64,000 bases of DNA from Pusillimonas sp044464525 (GCF_044464525.1 NZ_JBIQLE010000007.1:1-64000), one strand, 5' to 3'; numbered from the stretch's first letter, positions 15,868-24,588 are shown. The notes: generated by a model from the letters alone, not told the origin. A program made the numbers and translations.

Positions 15868-18273
15868 TTAAAGTTGATCCAATCCCAAGGCACGGCTTTG
15901 TTGCCATACCCGATAAGCGTTATGCGGCATGTCCATGTGGGTGACGCCCAGATGGGAAAAAGCGTCTACAACCGCCGAGGTGAAGCAGGGAATTGAACCC
16001 ACGTGCGGCGACTCGGCCACGCCTTTGGCGCCCAAGGGATGATGGGGCGAGGGCGTGACCGTAAAGTCGGTTTCCCATTTTGGCGTTTCAACCGAGGTGG
16101 GCAGGAAATAGTCCATCAGGGTTGCGCCCAGCAGGTTGCCGGCCTCGTCGTAAGGCATTTCCTGGCCCATGGCCACGGCGTAGCCTTCGGTCAGTCCACC
16201 GTGTATTTGCCCCTCGATAATCATGGGGTTGATGCGTGTGCCGCAGTCGTCCAGCGCATAGAATCGCCTTACCTTGGTTTCGCCCGAATATCGGTTGACA
16301 TCGACCACGCACAGGTAGGCGCCAAACGGGAAAGTAAAGTTGGGCGGGTCGTAATAGTCGACCGCCTCCAGGCCCATTTCCATGCCTTCAGGCACATTGT
16401 TGTAGGCCGCCAGGGCAACTTCCTTAAGTGTTTTTGCTTGGTCGGGCGAGCCCTTGACCACGAAGCGGTCAAGGTTGAACTCGACGTCGTCGGGCGCCAC
16501 TTCCATCATGTGCGCGGCGATCAGCCGTGCTTTTTCGCGAATCTTGCGCGCGGCCCTGGCGATGGCGGCGCCCGCTACCGGGGTGGAGCGCGACCCGTAG
16601 GTGCCCAGGCCGTAGGGGGCGGTGGAGGTGTCGCCTTCTTCTACTTCAATCACCGACGCGGGGATGCCCGCCTCGGTGGCAATGATCTGGGCGTAGGTGG
16701 TTTCGTGCCCTTGACCTTGAGAGATCGTTCCCATGCGGGCGATGGCAGAGCCATCGGGGTGAACCCGGATTTCGCAGGAGTCGAACATGCCCATGCCCAG
16801 TATGTCGCACATTTTCGAGGGGCCTGCGCCCACCACCTCGGTGAAGGTGCAGATGCCCACGCCCATCAGCCATTCGGCACTGGGGTCGGCACGCCTTTGT
16901 TCTTGTTCGGCTCGCAGGGCTGGGTAATCGACGGCGTCCATCACCTTGCGAAGGGCGGTTGTGTAGTCGCCCGAGTCAAATTCCAGGCCCAATGGATTTT
17001 GATACGGGAAGCGGTCGGCGGGTATGAAATTCTTGAGCCGGATTTCGGCCTTGTCCATGCCCAGTTTCTGCGCCAGGATGTCAACCATGCGCTCGACGAT
17101 ATACACCGCTTCGGTCACGCGGAATGAACATCGGTAGGCGACCCCACCCGGAAACTTATTGGTGTAGACGCCGTCGACAGAAACAAAGGCGTTGGGAATA
17201 TCATACGAGCCGGTGCAGACATGGAACATGCCGGCGGGAAACTTGGTAGGGTCGGCGCAGGCGTCGAACGCCCCGTGGTCGGCGGTAACGTGTACGCGCA
17301 GTGCTTTGATGCGGCCATCGGCGTCGGCGGCTATTTCGCCGGTCATGTGATAGTCGCGGGCGAAGGCGGTCGCGCTGAGGTTTTCGATGCGGGACTCTAT
17401 CCATTTAACTGGGCGGCCCAGCACGATGGAAGCCACAATGGACGTTACATACCCCGGATACACGCCCACCTTGTTGCCGAACCCGCCGCCGATGTCTGGC
17501 GACACAATGCGTATCTTCGATTCGGGTATGGAAGACAGCAGGCCGACCACCGTGCGCACCACGTGCGGCGCCTGAGAGGTAAGGTAGACGGTAAGGTTGC
17601 CGTGAACTTTGTCGAACGACGCCACGCATCCGCAGGTTTCAAGCGGGCATGGGTGTACACGCGGGTAAAGGATGGATTCCTTCACGGTAACGTCGGCGTT
17701 TTCAAACACCCGCGCGGTGCGGTCTTTATCGCCGGCCTGCCACGTGAAAATATGGTTGTGGTGGCGTCGTGCGCCGTGGGCGCCGCTGTCCTTGCCTTGC
17801 AGGTCGTCGCGTATTACCGGCGCGTCGGGTTCCAGCGCCCTGATCGGGTCCACCACGGCGGGCAGCTCTTCGTATTGCACTTCGACCAGTTCGGCGGCAT
17901 CGGCCGCGATGTAGCGATCGTCGGCTACGACAAAGGCCACTTCCTGGTTTTGGAAAGATACTTTTTCATCGGCCAGCACGGCCTGCACGTCGCCGGCCAG
18001 CGTGGGCATCCAGTGCAGGCTTAGCGGCTTGAGGTCGTCTGCGGTCAGTACGGCGTGCACCCCGGGCAGCGCCAGCGCGCGCGACTTGTCTATGCCAAGA
18101 ATGCGGGCATGGGCATAGGGGCTGCGCACCATGGCGCCGAACAACATGCCCGGCATGGTGATGTCGTCTACATAGTTTCCCTTGCCCTGGATGAAACGCG
18201 GGTCTTCGCGGCGCTTGCGCGAACAGCCTATGCCTTCCAGCTTGGTCAGGCGATCGATATCGAGTGCGTCCAT
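15868..18273 (-). CDS. coxL: Aerobic CO dehydrogenase (form I), molybdenum large subunit
   Basis: An 801-residue molybdopterin subunit. The decisive motif is AYRCSFR at residues 379-385, the form I CO dehydrogenase signature; Cys382 corresponds to the copper-binding Cys388 of Oligotropha CoxL. The MCD-binding stretch DIGGGFGNKVG (260-270) and the catalytic-glutamate segment GAKGVAESP near the C-terminus are present. The enzyme oxidises CO with water to CO2, feeding electrons to quinones. It is cytoplasmic and works as (LMS)2 with CoxM and CoxS. The operon order M-S-L with gaps of 13-18 bases fits known cox clusters. Length is as expected and no disruption is seen. Confidence 0.96.
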   Translation of the reverse strand: MDALDIDRLTKLEGIGCSRKRREDPRFIQGKGNYVDDITMPGMLFGAMVRSPYAHARILGIDKSRALALPGVHAVLTADDLKPLSLHWMPTLAGDVQAVLADEKVSFQNQEVAFVVADDRYIAADAAELVEVQYEELPAVVDPIRALEPDAPVIRDDLQGKDSGAHGARRHHNHIFTWQAGDKDRTARVFENADVTVKESILYPRVHPCPLETCGCVASFDKVHGNLTVYLTSQAPHVVRTVVGLLSSIPESKIRIVSPDIGGGFGNKVGVYPGYVTSIVASIVLGRPVKWIESRIENLSATAFARDYHMTGEIAADADGRIKALRVHVTADHGAFDACADPTKFPAGMFHVCTGSYDIPNAFVSVDGVYTNKFPGGVAYRCSFRVTEAVYIVERMVDILAQKLGMDKAEIRLKNFIPADRFPYQNPLGLEFDSGDYTTALRKVMDAVDYPALRAEQEQRRADPSAEWLMGVGICTFTEVVGAGPSKMCDILGMGMFDSCEIRVHPDGSAIARMGTISQGQGHETTYAQIIATEAGIPASVIEVEEGDTSTAPYGLGTYGSRSTPVAGAAIARAARKIREKARLIAAHMMEVAPDDVEFNLDRFVVKGSPDQAKTLKEVALAAYNNVPEGMEMGLEAVDYYDPPNFTFPFGAYLCVVDVNRYSGETKVRRFYALDDCGTRINPMIIEGQIHGGLTEGYAVAMGQEMPYDEAGNLLGATLMDYFLPTSVETPKWETDFTVTPSPHHPLGAKGVAESPHVGSIPCFTSAVVDAFSHLGVTHMDMPHNAYRVWQQSRALGLDQL

Positions 18274-18291
18274 TTCGGTCTCCTGGCTTCT

Positions 18292-18813
18292 TTAGTTGGC
18301 GACGTCTGTCATGAGGGGGTGGGAGGATTCGACCGTTTCGCCCCTAAGTGTTTTGGCTGCGTGCTGAACCGCCTTGACGATGTTCTGATACCCCGTGCAG
18401 CGGCACAGGTTTCCCGCGAGCCAGTAGCGGATTTCCTCTTCGGTGGGGTCTGGTATTTCGTGCAGCAAGCGGTAGGTGCGCGTGATCATGCCCGGCGTGC
18501 AAAAGCCGCACTGCAGGCCGTGCTCTTCCGTGAAGGCCTTTTGAATGGCGTGCAGCTCGCCGCCTTGCGCCAGGCCCTCGATGGTAAGGATTTCGGCCCC
18601 TTCGGCCTGCACTGTAAGCATGGTGCAAGACTTCACCGACATGCCGTCGATGTCGACCGTACAGGCTCCGCAATGCGAGGTTTCGCATCCAATGTGGGGG
18701 CCCGTGTGGCGGCATTTCTCGCGCAGGGTGTGGATAAGCAGCTCGCGGGGCTCGACGGCCACGTCGGTGGCGGAGCCGTTCAGGGTAAAAGACACTAGGG
18801 TTTTATTGCTCAT
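18292..18813 (-). CDS. coxS: CO dehydrogenase, 2x[2Fe-2S] small subunit
   Basis: A 173-residue iron-sulfur subunit. The plant-type [2Fe-2S] motif is GCETSHCGACTVDIDG with a fourth Cys in VKSCTML, and the second cluster motif is CGFCTPGM plus CRCTGYQNIV. These four-Cys pairs carry electrons from the Mo site of CoxL to the FAD of CoxM. The gene lies between coxM and coxL. Length and motif spacing are normal for the family. Confidence 0.95.
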   Translation of the reverse strand: MSNKTLVSFTLNGSATDVAVEPRELLIHTLREKCRHTGPHIGCETSHCGACTVDIDGMSVKSCTMLTVQAEGAEILTIEGLAQGGELHAIQKAFTEEHGLQCGFCTPGMITRTYRLLHEIPDPTEEEIRYWLAGNLCRCTGYQNIVKAVQHAAKTLRGETVESSHPLMTDVAN

Positions 18814-18826
18814 GTCGGGTCTCCGG

Positions 18827-19693
18827 TTAGCGCGAGGCTCTTGAGTAGGCGGTGCGCAGGGCGCGTTCTGTCATGACGCCGGCCATGGCGGTCTTGTATT
18901 CCACGTCGCCGCGCAGGTCGGCGGCGGGTTCGCATACAGACATCGCCAGTTTTGCGGCATGTGCGATGGCCTGGTCGTTAAGCTCTTGGCCCAACAAGGC
19001 GGTTTCGGCAGCGCTTGCCCTGAGGGCAGTGGGCCCCAGGTTGGTCAGCGCGATGGAAACCTGTTCGACTGTTGTGCCATTCATGCGTAGCAAAACGGCC
19101 GTGGCCGCCGTGGCAAAATCGCCGGTTTTGCGCTTGAGCTTGCTGTAGCAATACCCCGTTCCCGGAGCGGGCGTGGGGATGCGGATTTCCGTGAGTATTT
19201 CGGTGGGTTCCAGGGCGGTGTAATAGGTGCCCAGGAAAAAGTCTTCCGCAGCCACAACGCGTTCTCCGCCGGGGCCGCACAACACGAAACTGGCCCCAAG
19301 CGCCAGCATGATGGCCGGGTGATCATTGCCCGGGTCACCATGGGAAATATCGCCGCCCAGCGTGCCCATGTAGCGCACCTGGGGGTCGGAGATAAGCCTT
19401 GCGGCCTCCACCAGCAGGGGGCATTTCTGTTGAAGCAGTTCTGACCAGATCAGCTCGTTCTCGGTCGTCATGGCGCCGATGCGGATTTTGCCGCCCGTTT
19501 CCTGAACACCCTTGAGGCCGTCGATTTTGCCCAGGTCGATTAAATGCCCCGGCTGCGCAAAACGCAGTTTCATCATGGGCAGCAAGCTGTGCCCGCCGGC
19601 GAGCAGCTTCGCATCATCGCCATATTGGCCAAGCAGGCTGATCGCGTCGGGCAGACTTCGGGGGGCATGGTATTCGAACCGATGAGGGATCAT
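18827..19693 (-). CDS. coxM: CO dehydrogenase, FAD-binding medium subunit
   Basis: A 288-residue FAD subunit. It shows the CoxM/CutM flavin motifs AGGHSLLPMMKLR (residues 32-44) and GTLGGDISHGDPGND (TIGGxxxxxxPxxD type), and the C-terminal CO dehydrogenase flavoprotein domain. It passes electrons to the quinone pool. It is the first gene of the operon; the 443-base space upstream holds the tandem TTCRTR array and the divergent rcoM, so its promoter is probably there. Confidence 0.95.
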   Translation of the reverse strand: MIPHRFEYHAPRSLPDAISLLGQYGDDAKLLAGGHSLLPMMKLRFAQPGHLIDLGKIDGLKGVQETGGKIRIGAMTTENELIWSELLQQKCPLLVEAARLISDPQVRYMGTLGGDISHGDPGNDHPAIMLALGASFVLCGPGGERVVAAEDFFLGTYYTALEPTEILTEIRIPTPAPGTGYCYSKLKRKTGDFATAATAVLLRMNGTTVEQVSIALTNLGPTALRASAAETALLGQELNDQAIAHAAKLAMSVCEPAADLRGDVEYKTAMAGVMTERALRTAYSRASR

Positions 19694-19876
19694 GATTGTC
19701 TCCGTCTGTTATATTGTTTTTTTGTGATGTGCTATGAAGCATGGCATCAACCATTGGCGCGATTCAATTCAATTGCACGAACTGCGGTTTGCCAGCGTAG
19801 ACGGCCCTGAATCCAGCGCGAATTGCGTTCGTCGAGGTTTTAGGCGGGCGATCTTGGCGGCTGCCATAGCGAGGTT

Positions 19877-20017
19877 TTCGTGACCGGGGTTTCGTGGCAA
19901 GTGCTTCGTGACAAGAGCTACATGGCAGGGCTTCATGACAGAGCTTCATGACAGAGCTTCATAGCAGGGGCTTCATGACAGAGCTTCATGACAGAGCTTC
20001 ATAGCAGGGGCTTCATA
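19877..20017 (+). repeat. Tandem array of TTCRTR hexamers at 13-14 bp spacing between coxM and rcoM
   Basis: Eleven hexamers on the plus strand begin at 19877, 19891, 19905, 19919 (TACATG variant), 19932, 19945, 19958, 19972, 19985, 19998 and 20012. The central units are nearly identical (GAGCTTCATGACA), the outer ones diverged. The array fills much of the coxM-rcoM divergent promoter region. The hexamer fits TTNNNG in most copies, which as I recall is the half-site reported for RcoM, so it may be an operator array; slippage-derived sequence is the alternative. Confidence 0.75.
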
Positions 20018-20136
20018 GCAGGGGGCTGCCATGGAACGAGCCACCACGCCGAAGAAGCCTTTATGCCAAGGCTTTCCTGAAAGATTTATGTAACACTTCG
20101 TTATAAATTGGCCGGACAGAGCCTGGGGAGTGTGCG

Positions 20137-20910
20137 ATGCGGGAGACACCAGTAAACGAAACATTCCAGCACCGCCTGGAACAGTTCAATCCGGGCATGG
20201 TGTGGCTGGATATGTCCAATCGCGTTACCGCGCTGAACGACATTGCCATGCAGATTCTTGGGCCTGCGGCAGAGCAATCATTGGGCGTTAAAAAGAACGG
20301 GTTGTTGGGGCTGAATGTGTTGCAGCTTCACCCAGAGCGCAGCCGTGGAAAGCTCAGCTTCATCCTCGATTCGCAAGACCCTGTGGGCTGCCCGGTAAAG
20401 TCGCCACCGCCGGTGGCCATGATGATCAACATCCCCGACAAGGTGTTGATGATCAAGGCCTCAAAAATGGTGGGCGCCGACGGCATCTTGGGCACCTGCA
20501 TGGTGTTCTACGACTTAACCGATGTAACCACGCTGCCGGGCCCGGCCATTTCGGCACAGCCCGTACCGCCCCGGCGCCTGTACAAAATTCCCGTATTTCG
20601 CAAGAACCGCGTCGTGCTTATCGACCTGCCCGAGGTAGTGCGGTTTCAGGGCGATGGCCACTACACCACCATTGCCACCAAGGACGAGCGGTACTTATCC
20701 AACCTATCTTTGTCAGACCTTGAAAGCCGCTTGGACCCTGACGTGTATATACGCGTTCATCGCAGCCATATTGTCAGCATCCCGCATATTGTCGAGCTGG
20801 TGCGCAACAAGGATTCCACCAGCTTGTCGATGGAAGACAACGAACAGTCGCTCATCCCCGTCAGTCGTGCCAAGGCGGCGCAGTTGAAGGAGCTTTTGGG
20901 GATAGTTTGA
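20137..20910 (+). CDS. rcoM: CO-sensing haem PAS-LytTR transcriptional activator
   Basis: A 257-residue protein. The N-terminal PAS domain (about 10-130) keeps the RcoM haem ligands: His65 (in LQLHPERS), Cys85 (in GCPVKSPPP) and Met95 (in PPPVAMMINIP), matching His74, Cys94 and Met104 of Burkholderia RcoM with a constant offset of 9. A LytTR DNA-binding domain (about 150-257) follows, with RFQGDGHYTTIATKDERYL and YIRVHRSHIVSI. RcoM binds CO at the haem and activates CO-oxidation genes. It is transcribed away from coxM, which is the expected target. GGGGAG stands 7 bases before ATG 20137. Confidence 0.95.
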   Translation: MRETPVNETFQHRLEQFNPGMVWLDMSNRVTALNDIAMQILGPAAEQSLGVKKNGLLGLNVLQLHPERSRGKLSFILDSQDPVGCPVKSPPPVAMMINIPDKVLMIKASKMVGADGILGTCMVFYDLTDVTTLPGPAISAQPVPPRRLYKIPVFRKNRVVLIDLPEVVRFQGDGHYTTIATKDERYLSNLSLSDLESRLDPDVYIRVHRSHIVSIPHIVELVRNKDSTSLSMEDNEQSLIPVSRAKAAQLKELLGIV

Positions 20911-20992
20911 GTCAGGTGTGAGCGGGCTTGCGAAATGGCAGCACACGGCATAGTGATCTTGAACGGATTGGCCCTTGGGATTCTGCCCAGTG

Positions 20993-21241
20993 TCATTCTG
21001 AATCAGGCAATCGCTCCAAGTCTTTGCGTGTCAGGTTGCGTGACTCCATGATATGGGTCAGAAATTCGATAGGGTCCGGGTCTGCCATTGGAAAATGTTC
21101 GCGCTCGTACTGTTCGATCAGCAAAGACAGCACCTCAAGCCGATCAGTGGCGGGCGACTTGGCGGGAGCATCCCACAGGCGATCCACTTCAGCCAGCGCT
21201 GCCTGGTAGTCCTTCTTGGTGTGGATGGGTTTGAGTTCCAT
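20993..21241 (-). pseudogene. Truncated HigA-type antitoxin (N-terminal part)
   Basis: An 82-residue reading frame starting MELKPIHTKKDYQAALAEVD and continuing FPMADPDPIEFLTHIMESRN, typical of the COG5499-type HigA family. It stops just as the helix-turn-helix begins (LTRKDLERLPDSE), whereas full proteins run to about 120-130 residues. A good ribosome-binding site (AAGGAG) remains. No toxin gene adjoins it. It is most likely a 3'-truncated orphan; it could still make a short product without a DNA-binding domain. Confidence 0.7.
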
Positions 21242-21331
21242 GGCGGACTCCTTTAAATCGTCTCGACGTTAATTTTGTCGTACTGGAGACTTTATGAGCA
21301 CACAGACGTGTCTCGCGAATTACCACCTTGC

Positions 21332-22150
21332 TTAATACACTGGCTGCGCGTCGAGGAACATTTCAATCTGAGCATTGACCTGATCAGCATGCGTCAGCGG
21401 CGCCAAGTGCCCACCTTCGTTGAATACATGAACCTGCCAATGCGGGCAGGCTTGCACTAGCACCTGCTGTACCGCATGTATGGCCGGCAGCGTATCGCGC
21501 GCGTACATCAATAAGCTGGGCAGGGTCAGCCCGGCGTAATCGCCAAGCTTTGTGGTGTTGTTTTGCAGGGCTCGTCCCTCATGCACGCTGGCGCCTATGG
21601 ACGCCGCAAAGCGGGTCCGGCGCTCTTCGGGCAGCGCGTTCCAACTGGCTTCGTCGGACCAGAACACAATAAAGTGGCGCGCAGCTTGCTCAAGCAGGCC
21701 CTGTCGGTAAAGCGCTTCCGTCTCGTCCATCATGGCCACCATGCAATCAAAGCCTTCTGTGTCGCCATGATGCTGCAACAGATGAAAAGGGTTGGGCTCG
21801 TACATGGCAAGGCTTGCCACCTGATTGGATCGGAGAAGGGCAACTTCCATCGCCACGACTCCGCCCAACGAATGGCCCACCAGGTGAACCGGGCCGGGGA
21901 TCATATCCATAAGCGCCAGCACCAGTTCGGTATGGTCGAGAATTGTCTGGGCCTTGTCGTCAGGCCAGGGCGTGGTTTGACCATACCCGAACAGATTGAC
22001 GGCGATTACCCGATAGCGCGACGCAAGCCTGTCGACAAGGTGACGCCACTGCCGATTGCTGCTGGACGCGCTGTGGATCAGCAGTACGATAGAGCCCTTG
22101 CCCTGGTCGAGATAATCAATGTGCCGGTTGTTGACTTCCAGAACGGGCAT
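21332..22150 (-). CDS. Alpha/beta hydrolase
   Basis: A 272-residue alpha/beta-hydrolase. The nucleophile elbow is GHSLGG (Ser in VHLVGHSLGGVVAMEVALL), the oxyanion-hole region is LLIHSASSSNRQW, and the C-terminal catalytic His is in FNEGGHLAPLTH. Such enzymes hydrolyse esters or C-C bonds in aromatic catabolism, among other roles; the substrate cannot be assigned. It lies between toxin-antitoxin remnants with no obvious operon partner. Confidence 0.88.
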   Translation of the reverse strand: MPVLEVNNRHIDYLDQGKGSIVLLIHSASSSNRQWRHLVDRLASRYRVIAVNLFGYGQTTPWPDDKAQTILDHTELVLALMDMIPGPVHLVGHSLGGVVAMEVALLRSNQVASLAMYEPNPFHLLQHHGDTEGFDCMVAMMDETEALYRQGLLEQAARHFIVFWSDEASWNALPEERRTRFAASIGASVHEGRALQNNTTKLGDYAGLTLPSLLMYARDTLPAIHAVQQVLVQACPHWQVHVFNEGGHLAPLTHADQVNAQIEMFLDAQPVY

Positions 22151-22281
22151 GGGTGATGAAAGTAGTTGGGAACGACTGGATTCTAGCAGTTGAGGTCAAG
22201 GCTTAAGAGCTGCCTTCCATAACTTTGCGTAGCCTGGCCCTGGATTGAAGTGCACTGGGAGCGTTCTTGACGTTTGCCTTG

Positions 22282-22569
22282 TTACTGCGGGTGATTTTTA
22301 AGCCAATCTTGCAGGGCTGAATCGATGCGGGATTGCCAGCCGGGGCCAGTGGCGCGAAAGTTCTTAATTACGTCTGCAGATAGACGGATGGTAATGCGTT
22401 CCTTCGTAGGGCCTTTCTGTGGACCACGACGCCGCATGCCCAGTTTGGCTTGCAGCCTGCCGGGCAGCACTGCGGCGGCAGGCCGGAATTTTTTCATATC
22501 TTCTTCGGTAAGCTCGCGCACTTCGCCGTCGTGATCAATCAGGGGCTTGGTGGTGTTTGGCATAAGCAT
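22282..22569 (-). CDS. brnA: BrnA family antitoxin
   Basis: A 95-residue antitoxin with a basic middle region (RRRGPQKGPTKERITIRLSA) and a ribbon-helix-helix-like C-terminus (ADVIKNFRATGPGWQSRIDSALQDWL), characteristic of BrnA. It neutralises the RNase toxin BrnT and autoregulates the operon. It overlaps the end of brnT by 35 bases, as is usual. Start ATG 22569 or 22563. A second, diverged BrnTA pair lies at 41.3-41.8 kb. Confidence 0.88.
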   Translation of the reverse strand: MLMPNTTKPLIDHDGEVRELTEEDMKKFRPAAAVLPGRLQAKLGMRRRGPQKGPTKERITIRLSADVIKNFRATGPGWQSRIDSALQDWLKNHPQ

Positions 22570-22816
22570 TGATCTCCCGCCTATTGGCTTTGCGTAAACT
22601 GATAACGCGCAAGCCTGTTTCTGTTTCGGTAAACACTACCACATGCAATCGCTCTTTGATGCGTCCGACGCCAACGTAGCGCGTTTCGCCGTAATCTTTA
22701 CGAATATCCGGATAGATGACTGCGGTAGAAAAATCGAATTGCTTGATAGCATCGAATGACAATCCGCGCTCAGTGAGGTTTTTGCTGTTCTTGACTGAAT
22801 CGTATGTGATGTCCAC
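22535..22816 (-). CDS. brnT: BrnT family ribonuclease toxin
   Basis: A 93-residue BrnT (RelE-like fold). Typical features are the N-terminal NSKNLTERGLSFDAIKQFDF, central DYGETRYVGVGRIKERLHVV and C-terminal TGLRVISLRKANRREINAYA with the conserved Arg. The toxin cleaves RNA and halts translation when BrnA is lost. It precedes and overlaps brnA in the same operon and appears intact. Confidence 0.9.
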   Translation of the reverse strand: MDITYDSVKNSKNLTERGLSFDAIKQFDFSTAVIYPDIRKDYGETRYVGVGRIKERLHVVVFTETETGLRVISLRKANRREINAYAKHHQAPD

Positions 22817-22970
22817 AGTTCAAATTGTACGTACAAATCGCTTTTATGCAAGCGCTTTGTTTACGCGTTCCTTTTCACTTGATCTGTTGATCACTGTCTC
22901 ATAGCGCTCCCGCGCAATGAATATGTGTTGCTGCAATCATCACACGTTAAAAGTACGTACCGAGGGAATC

Positions 22971-23010
22971 ATGGAACTCAAACCCATCCGCACCAAGAAG
23001 GACTACCACG
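22971..23010 (+). pseudogene. Fragment of a HigA-type antitoxin gene (first 13 codons)
   Basis: After a GAGGGA site, ATG 22971 begins MELKPIRTKKDYHA, nearly the same as the N-terminus of the antitoxin frame at 20993-21241 (MELKPIHTKKDYQA). Similarity stops after about 13 codons and the frame then runs into unrelated sequence. It is a relic of a second copy. Confidence 0.6.
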
Positions 23011-23194
23011 CATTGCTGAGCGTCAAGGAAGAGGCGCTCCCACCCATTTGGGCCATCACTGTGTGCACCAATGGCTTCTCAATAGGCCTGCCCTTGCGTT
23101 CTCCGTCTTCCGAGTCTGCAAGCAAGAAATGGATAGCAGAACCGTCTCTCGCACAAATAGACTCTCATGACGTATTACTCAGGAGAGACACGTC

Positions 23195-23953
23195 ATGGAA
23201 TTGGAAAGTAAGACTATTATCATCACCGGCGCGAGCAGCGGGATCGGCGCGGCGGCGGCGCGGTTGTTCGCATCCGAAGGGGCCAATGTGGTGCTCGGCG
23301 CGCGCCGAGCCGGAGAGCTTGAAACCCTTGCGGAAACGATTAGTCAAGCCAATGGCAAAGCCGTGTTTTTGGCCGGAAACGTAAGGGACGAGGGCTACGC
23401 TGATGCTCTTGTCGATCTTGCGACAAAGGAGTTCGGCGGATTGGACGGCGCATTCAACAATGCCGGTATTGTGGGCGAGATGCAGCCTGTCCCGGATATG
23501 ACCATCGGCAACTGGATCGATGTGATTTCAGTCAATCTGACGAGTGCGTTCTTGGCAGCCAAGGCGCAGATTCCGGCAATGAAGGCGCGCGGGAAAGGCT
23601 CTATTGTCTTCACCTCGTCATTTGTGGGTTTCAGCAACGGTGGCATGCCGGGTATGGGAGCTTATGCGGCATCGAAGGCGGGATTGATCGGCTTGGTGCA
23701 GTCGCTGGCGTCGGACCACGCCGTCGAGGGCATACGCGTCAATGCGCTATTGCCGGGCGGCACGATCACGCCAAGCGGCGGTGAAGGAAACCCGGCCGCT
23801 TTGGAGTTCATCGCCAGTTTGCATCCCATGAAGCGAATGGCAACTCCCAAGGAGATTGCGCAGGCAGCCTTGTTCCTCCTTTCTGATCGATCCAGCTTCA
23901 TGACCGGGAGCCCGATGAGCGTAGACGGCGGGATATCCGTTCGGCTGACATGA
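23195..23953 (+). CDS. SDR family oxidoreductase
   Basis: A 252-residue classical short-chain dehydrogenase. It has the cofactor motif GASSGIGAA (TGxxxGIG), NNAG at NNAGIVGEM, a catalytic Ser in SSFVGFSNGG, and YAASK (Tyr/Lys), ending in the usual PMSVDGGISVR. It reduces or oxidises an unidentified carbonyl/alcohol with NAD(P). An Arg in the ARR segment after beta-2 hints at NADP preference. AGGAGAGACACGTC precedes ATG 23195. No operon partner is recognisable; flanking DNA on both sides holds antitoxin fragments. Confidence 0.9.
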   Translation: MELESKTIIITGASSGIGAAAARLFASEGANVVLGARRAGELETLAETISQANGKAVFLAGNVRDEGYADALVDLATKEFGGLDGAFNNAGIVGEMQPVPDMTIGNWIDVISVNLTSAFLAAKAQIPAMKARGKGSIVFTSSFVGFSNGGMPGMGAYAASKAGLIGLVQSLASDHAVEGIRVNALLPGGTITPSGGEGNPAALEFIASLHPMKRMATPKEIAQAALFLLSDRSSFMTGSPMSVDGGISVRLT

Positions 23954-23966
23954 CGGTGGTCGTTGG

Positions 23967-24113
23967 CAGCCATGTTTCTGCACTGGGGCCTTTGCCGTTT
24001 GGCTTGCGCAGCCACGCCTCTAGCCTGAGAGCCAGTTCAACTGAAATGGCTGCGTGTCCGTGCAGCACACGCGACAACGCCACGCGGCTTACGCCTGGCG
24101 TATGTGCCTTAGC
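23967..24113 (-). pseudogene. HigA-type antitoxin fragment (helix-turn-helix and C-terminal part)
   Basis: A minus-strand stretch reads GVSRVALSRVLHGHAAISVE then LALRLEAWLRKPNGKGPSAE and TWL, which is the recognition helix and C-terminal half of VapI/HigA-type XRE antitoxins. The normal continuation (MQxxYDLWQ) is replaced by unrelated residues and there is no proper N-terminus. It is a remnant without a visible toxin. Confidence 0.65.
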
Positions 24114-24214
24114 GATAGTTGATCGGCGGCTTCTGCTGCTTAAAAATGTGCCCAACTAAATTCGGGTAATGGATTTCGTCCGGCCCTTCTATGACGAGTG
24201 CCTTGCCGTGTTGC

Positions 24215-24349
24215 TTAATTGATCCGCTTGCCCGCAGGTTCTGGACTGATTAGCGAAAGAGTCGGGAAATAACTGCGATATCGCTTGGCATCACGGGTTA
24301 ATAAAGGAACATCCTCCAACAAGATATTGGTGTCGATCAGAGTGGTCAC
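24215..24349 (-). pseudogene. Internally deleted VapC-type PIN toxin
   Basis: Starting at GTG 24349 and overlapping the vapB stop, 44 codons read VTTLIDTNILLEDVP joined to LLTRDAKRYRSYFPTLSLIS and a short tail. The first part is the PIN N-terminus with its catalytic Asp and the second is the VapC C-terminus; the middle of about 80 residues, with the other acidic residues, is missing in frame. The product cannot be a working PIN nuclease. The in-frame join suggests a clean internal deletion. Confidence 0.75.
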
Positions 24350-24588
24350 TGTTTTTTATTCGCTGAGCGTGTCAGTTGCATGATCTGATCAGTGGACATG
24401 CTTCCCTTGGCTGACCCTCTAAGTTTCCTGAAGCGGCTTTGAGGTTCGATACCCGAAGCCTTGTGCTGCAGGTATACGCGGCCATCGTTTGCAATTTCGA
24501 AACCGATTTCAGCACCGGGATGCAGCCCGAGCAGATCGCGCACCGACTTTGGGATAGTGACCTGTCCCTTGCTAGTGAGTGTTGTCAT
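24346..24588 (-). CDS. vapB: AbrB/VapB-type antitoxin
   Basis: An 80-residue swapped-hairpin AbrB protein: MTTLTSKGQVTIPKSVRDLL then GLHPGAEIGFEIANDGRVYL. The family binds its own promoter and neutralises a PIN toxin. The C-terminal tail (residues 48-80) would bind VapC, but the adjoining vapC is internally deleted, so this antitoxin is orphaned. ATG 24588 is chosen by family similarity; the open frame extends to 24648. Confidence 0.85.
   Translation of the reverse strand: MTTLTSKGQVTIPKSVRDLLGLHPGAEIGFEIANDGRVYLQHKASGIEPQSRFRKLRGSAKGSMSTDQIMQLTRSANKKQ

Noticed and set aside
16003..17127. 374-residue plus-strand ORF
   Set aside because: Antisense shadow of coxL with no family similarity.
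19877..20017. CRISPR array
   Set aside because: Units of 13-14 bases follow each other without unique spacers and there are no cas genes; it is a simple tandem array.
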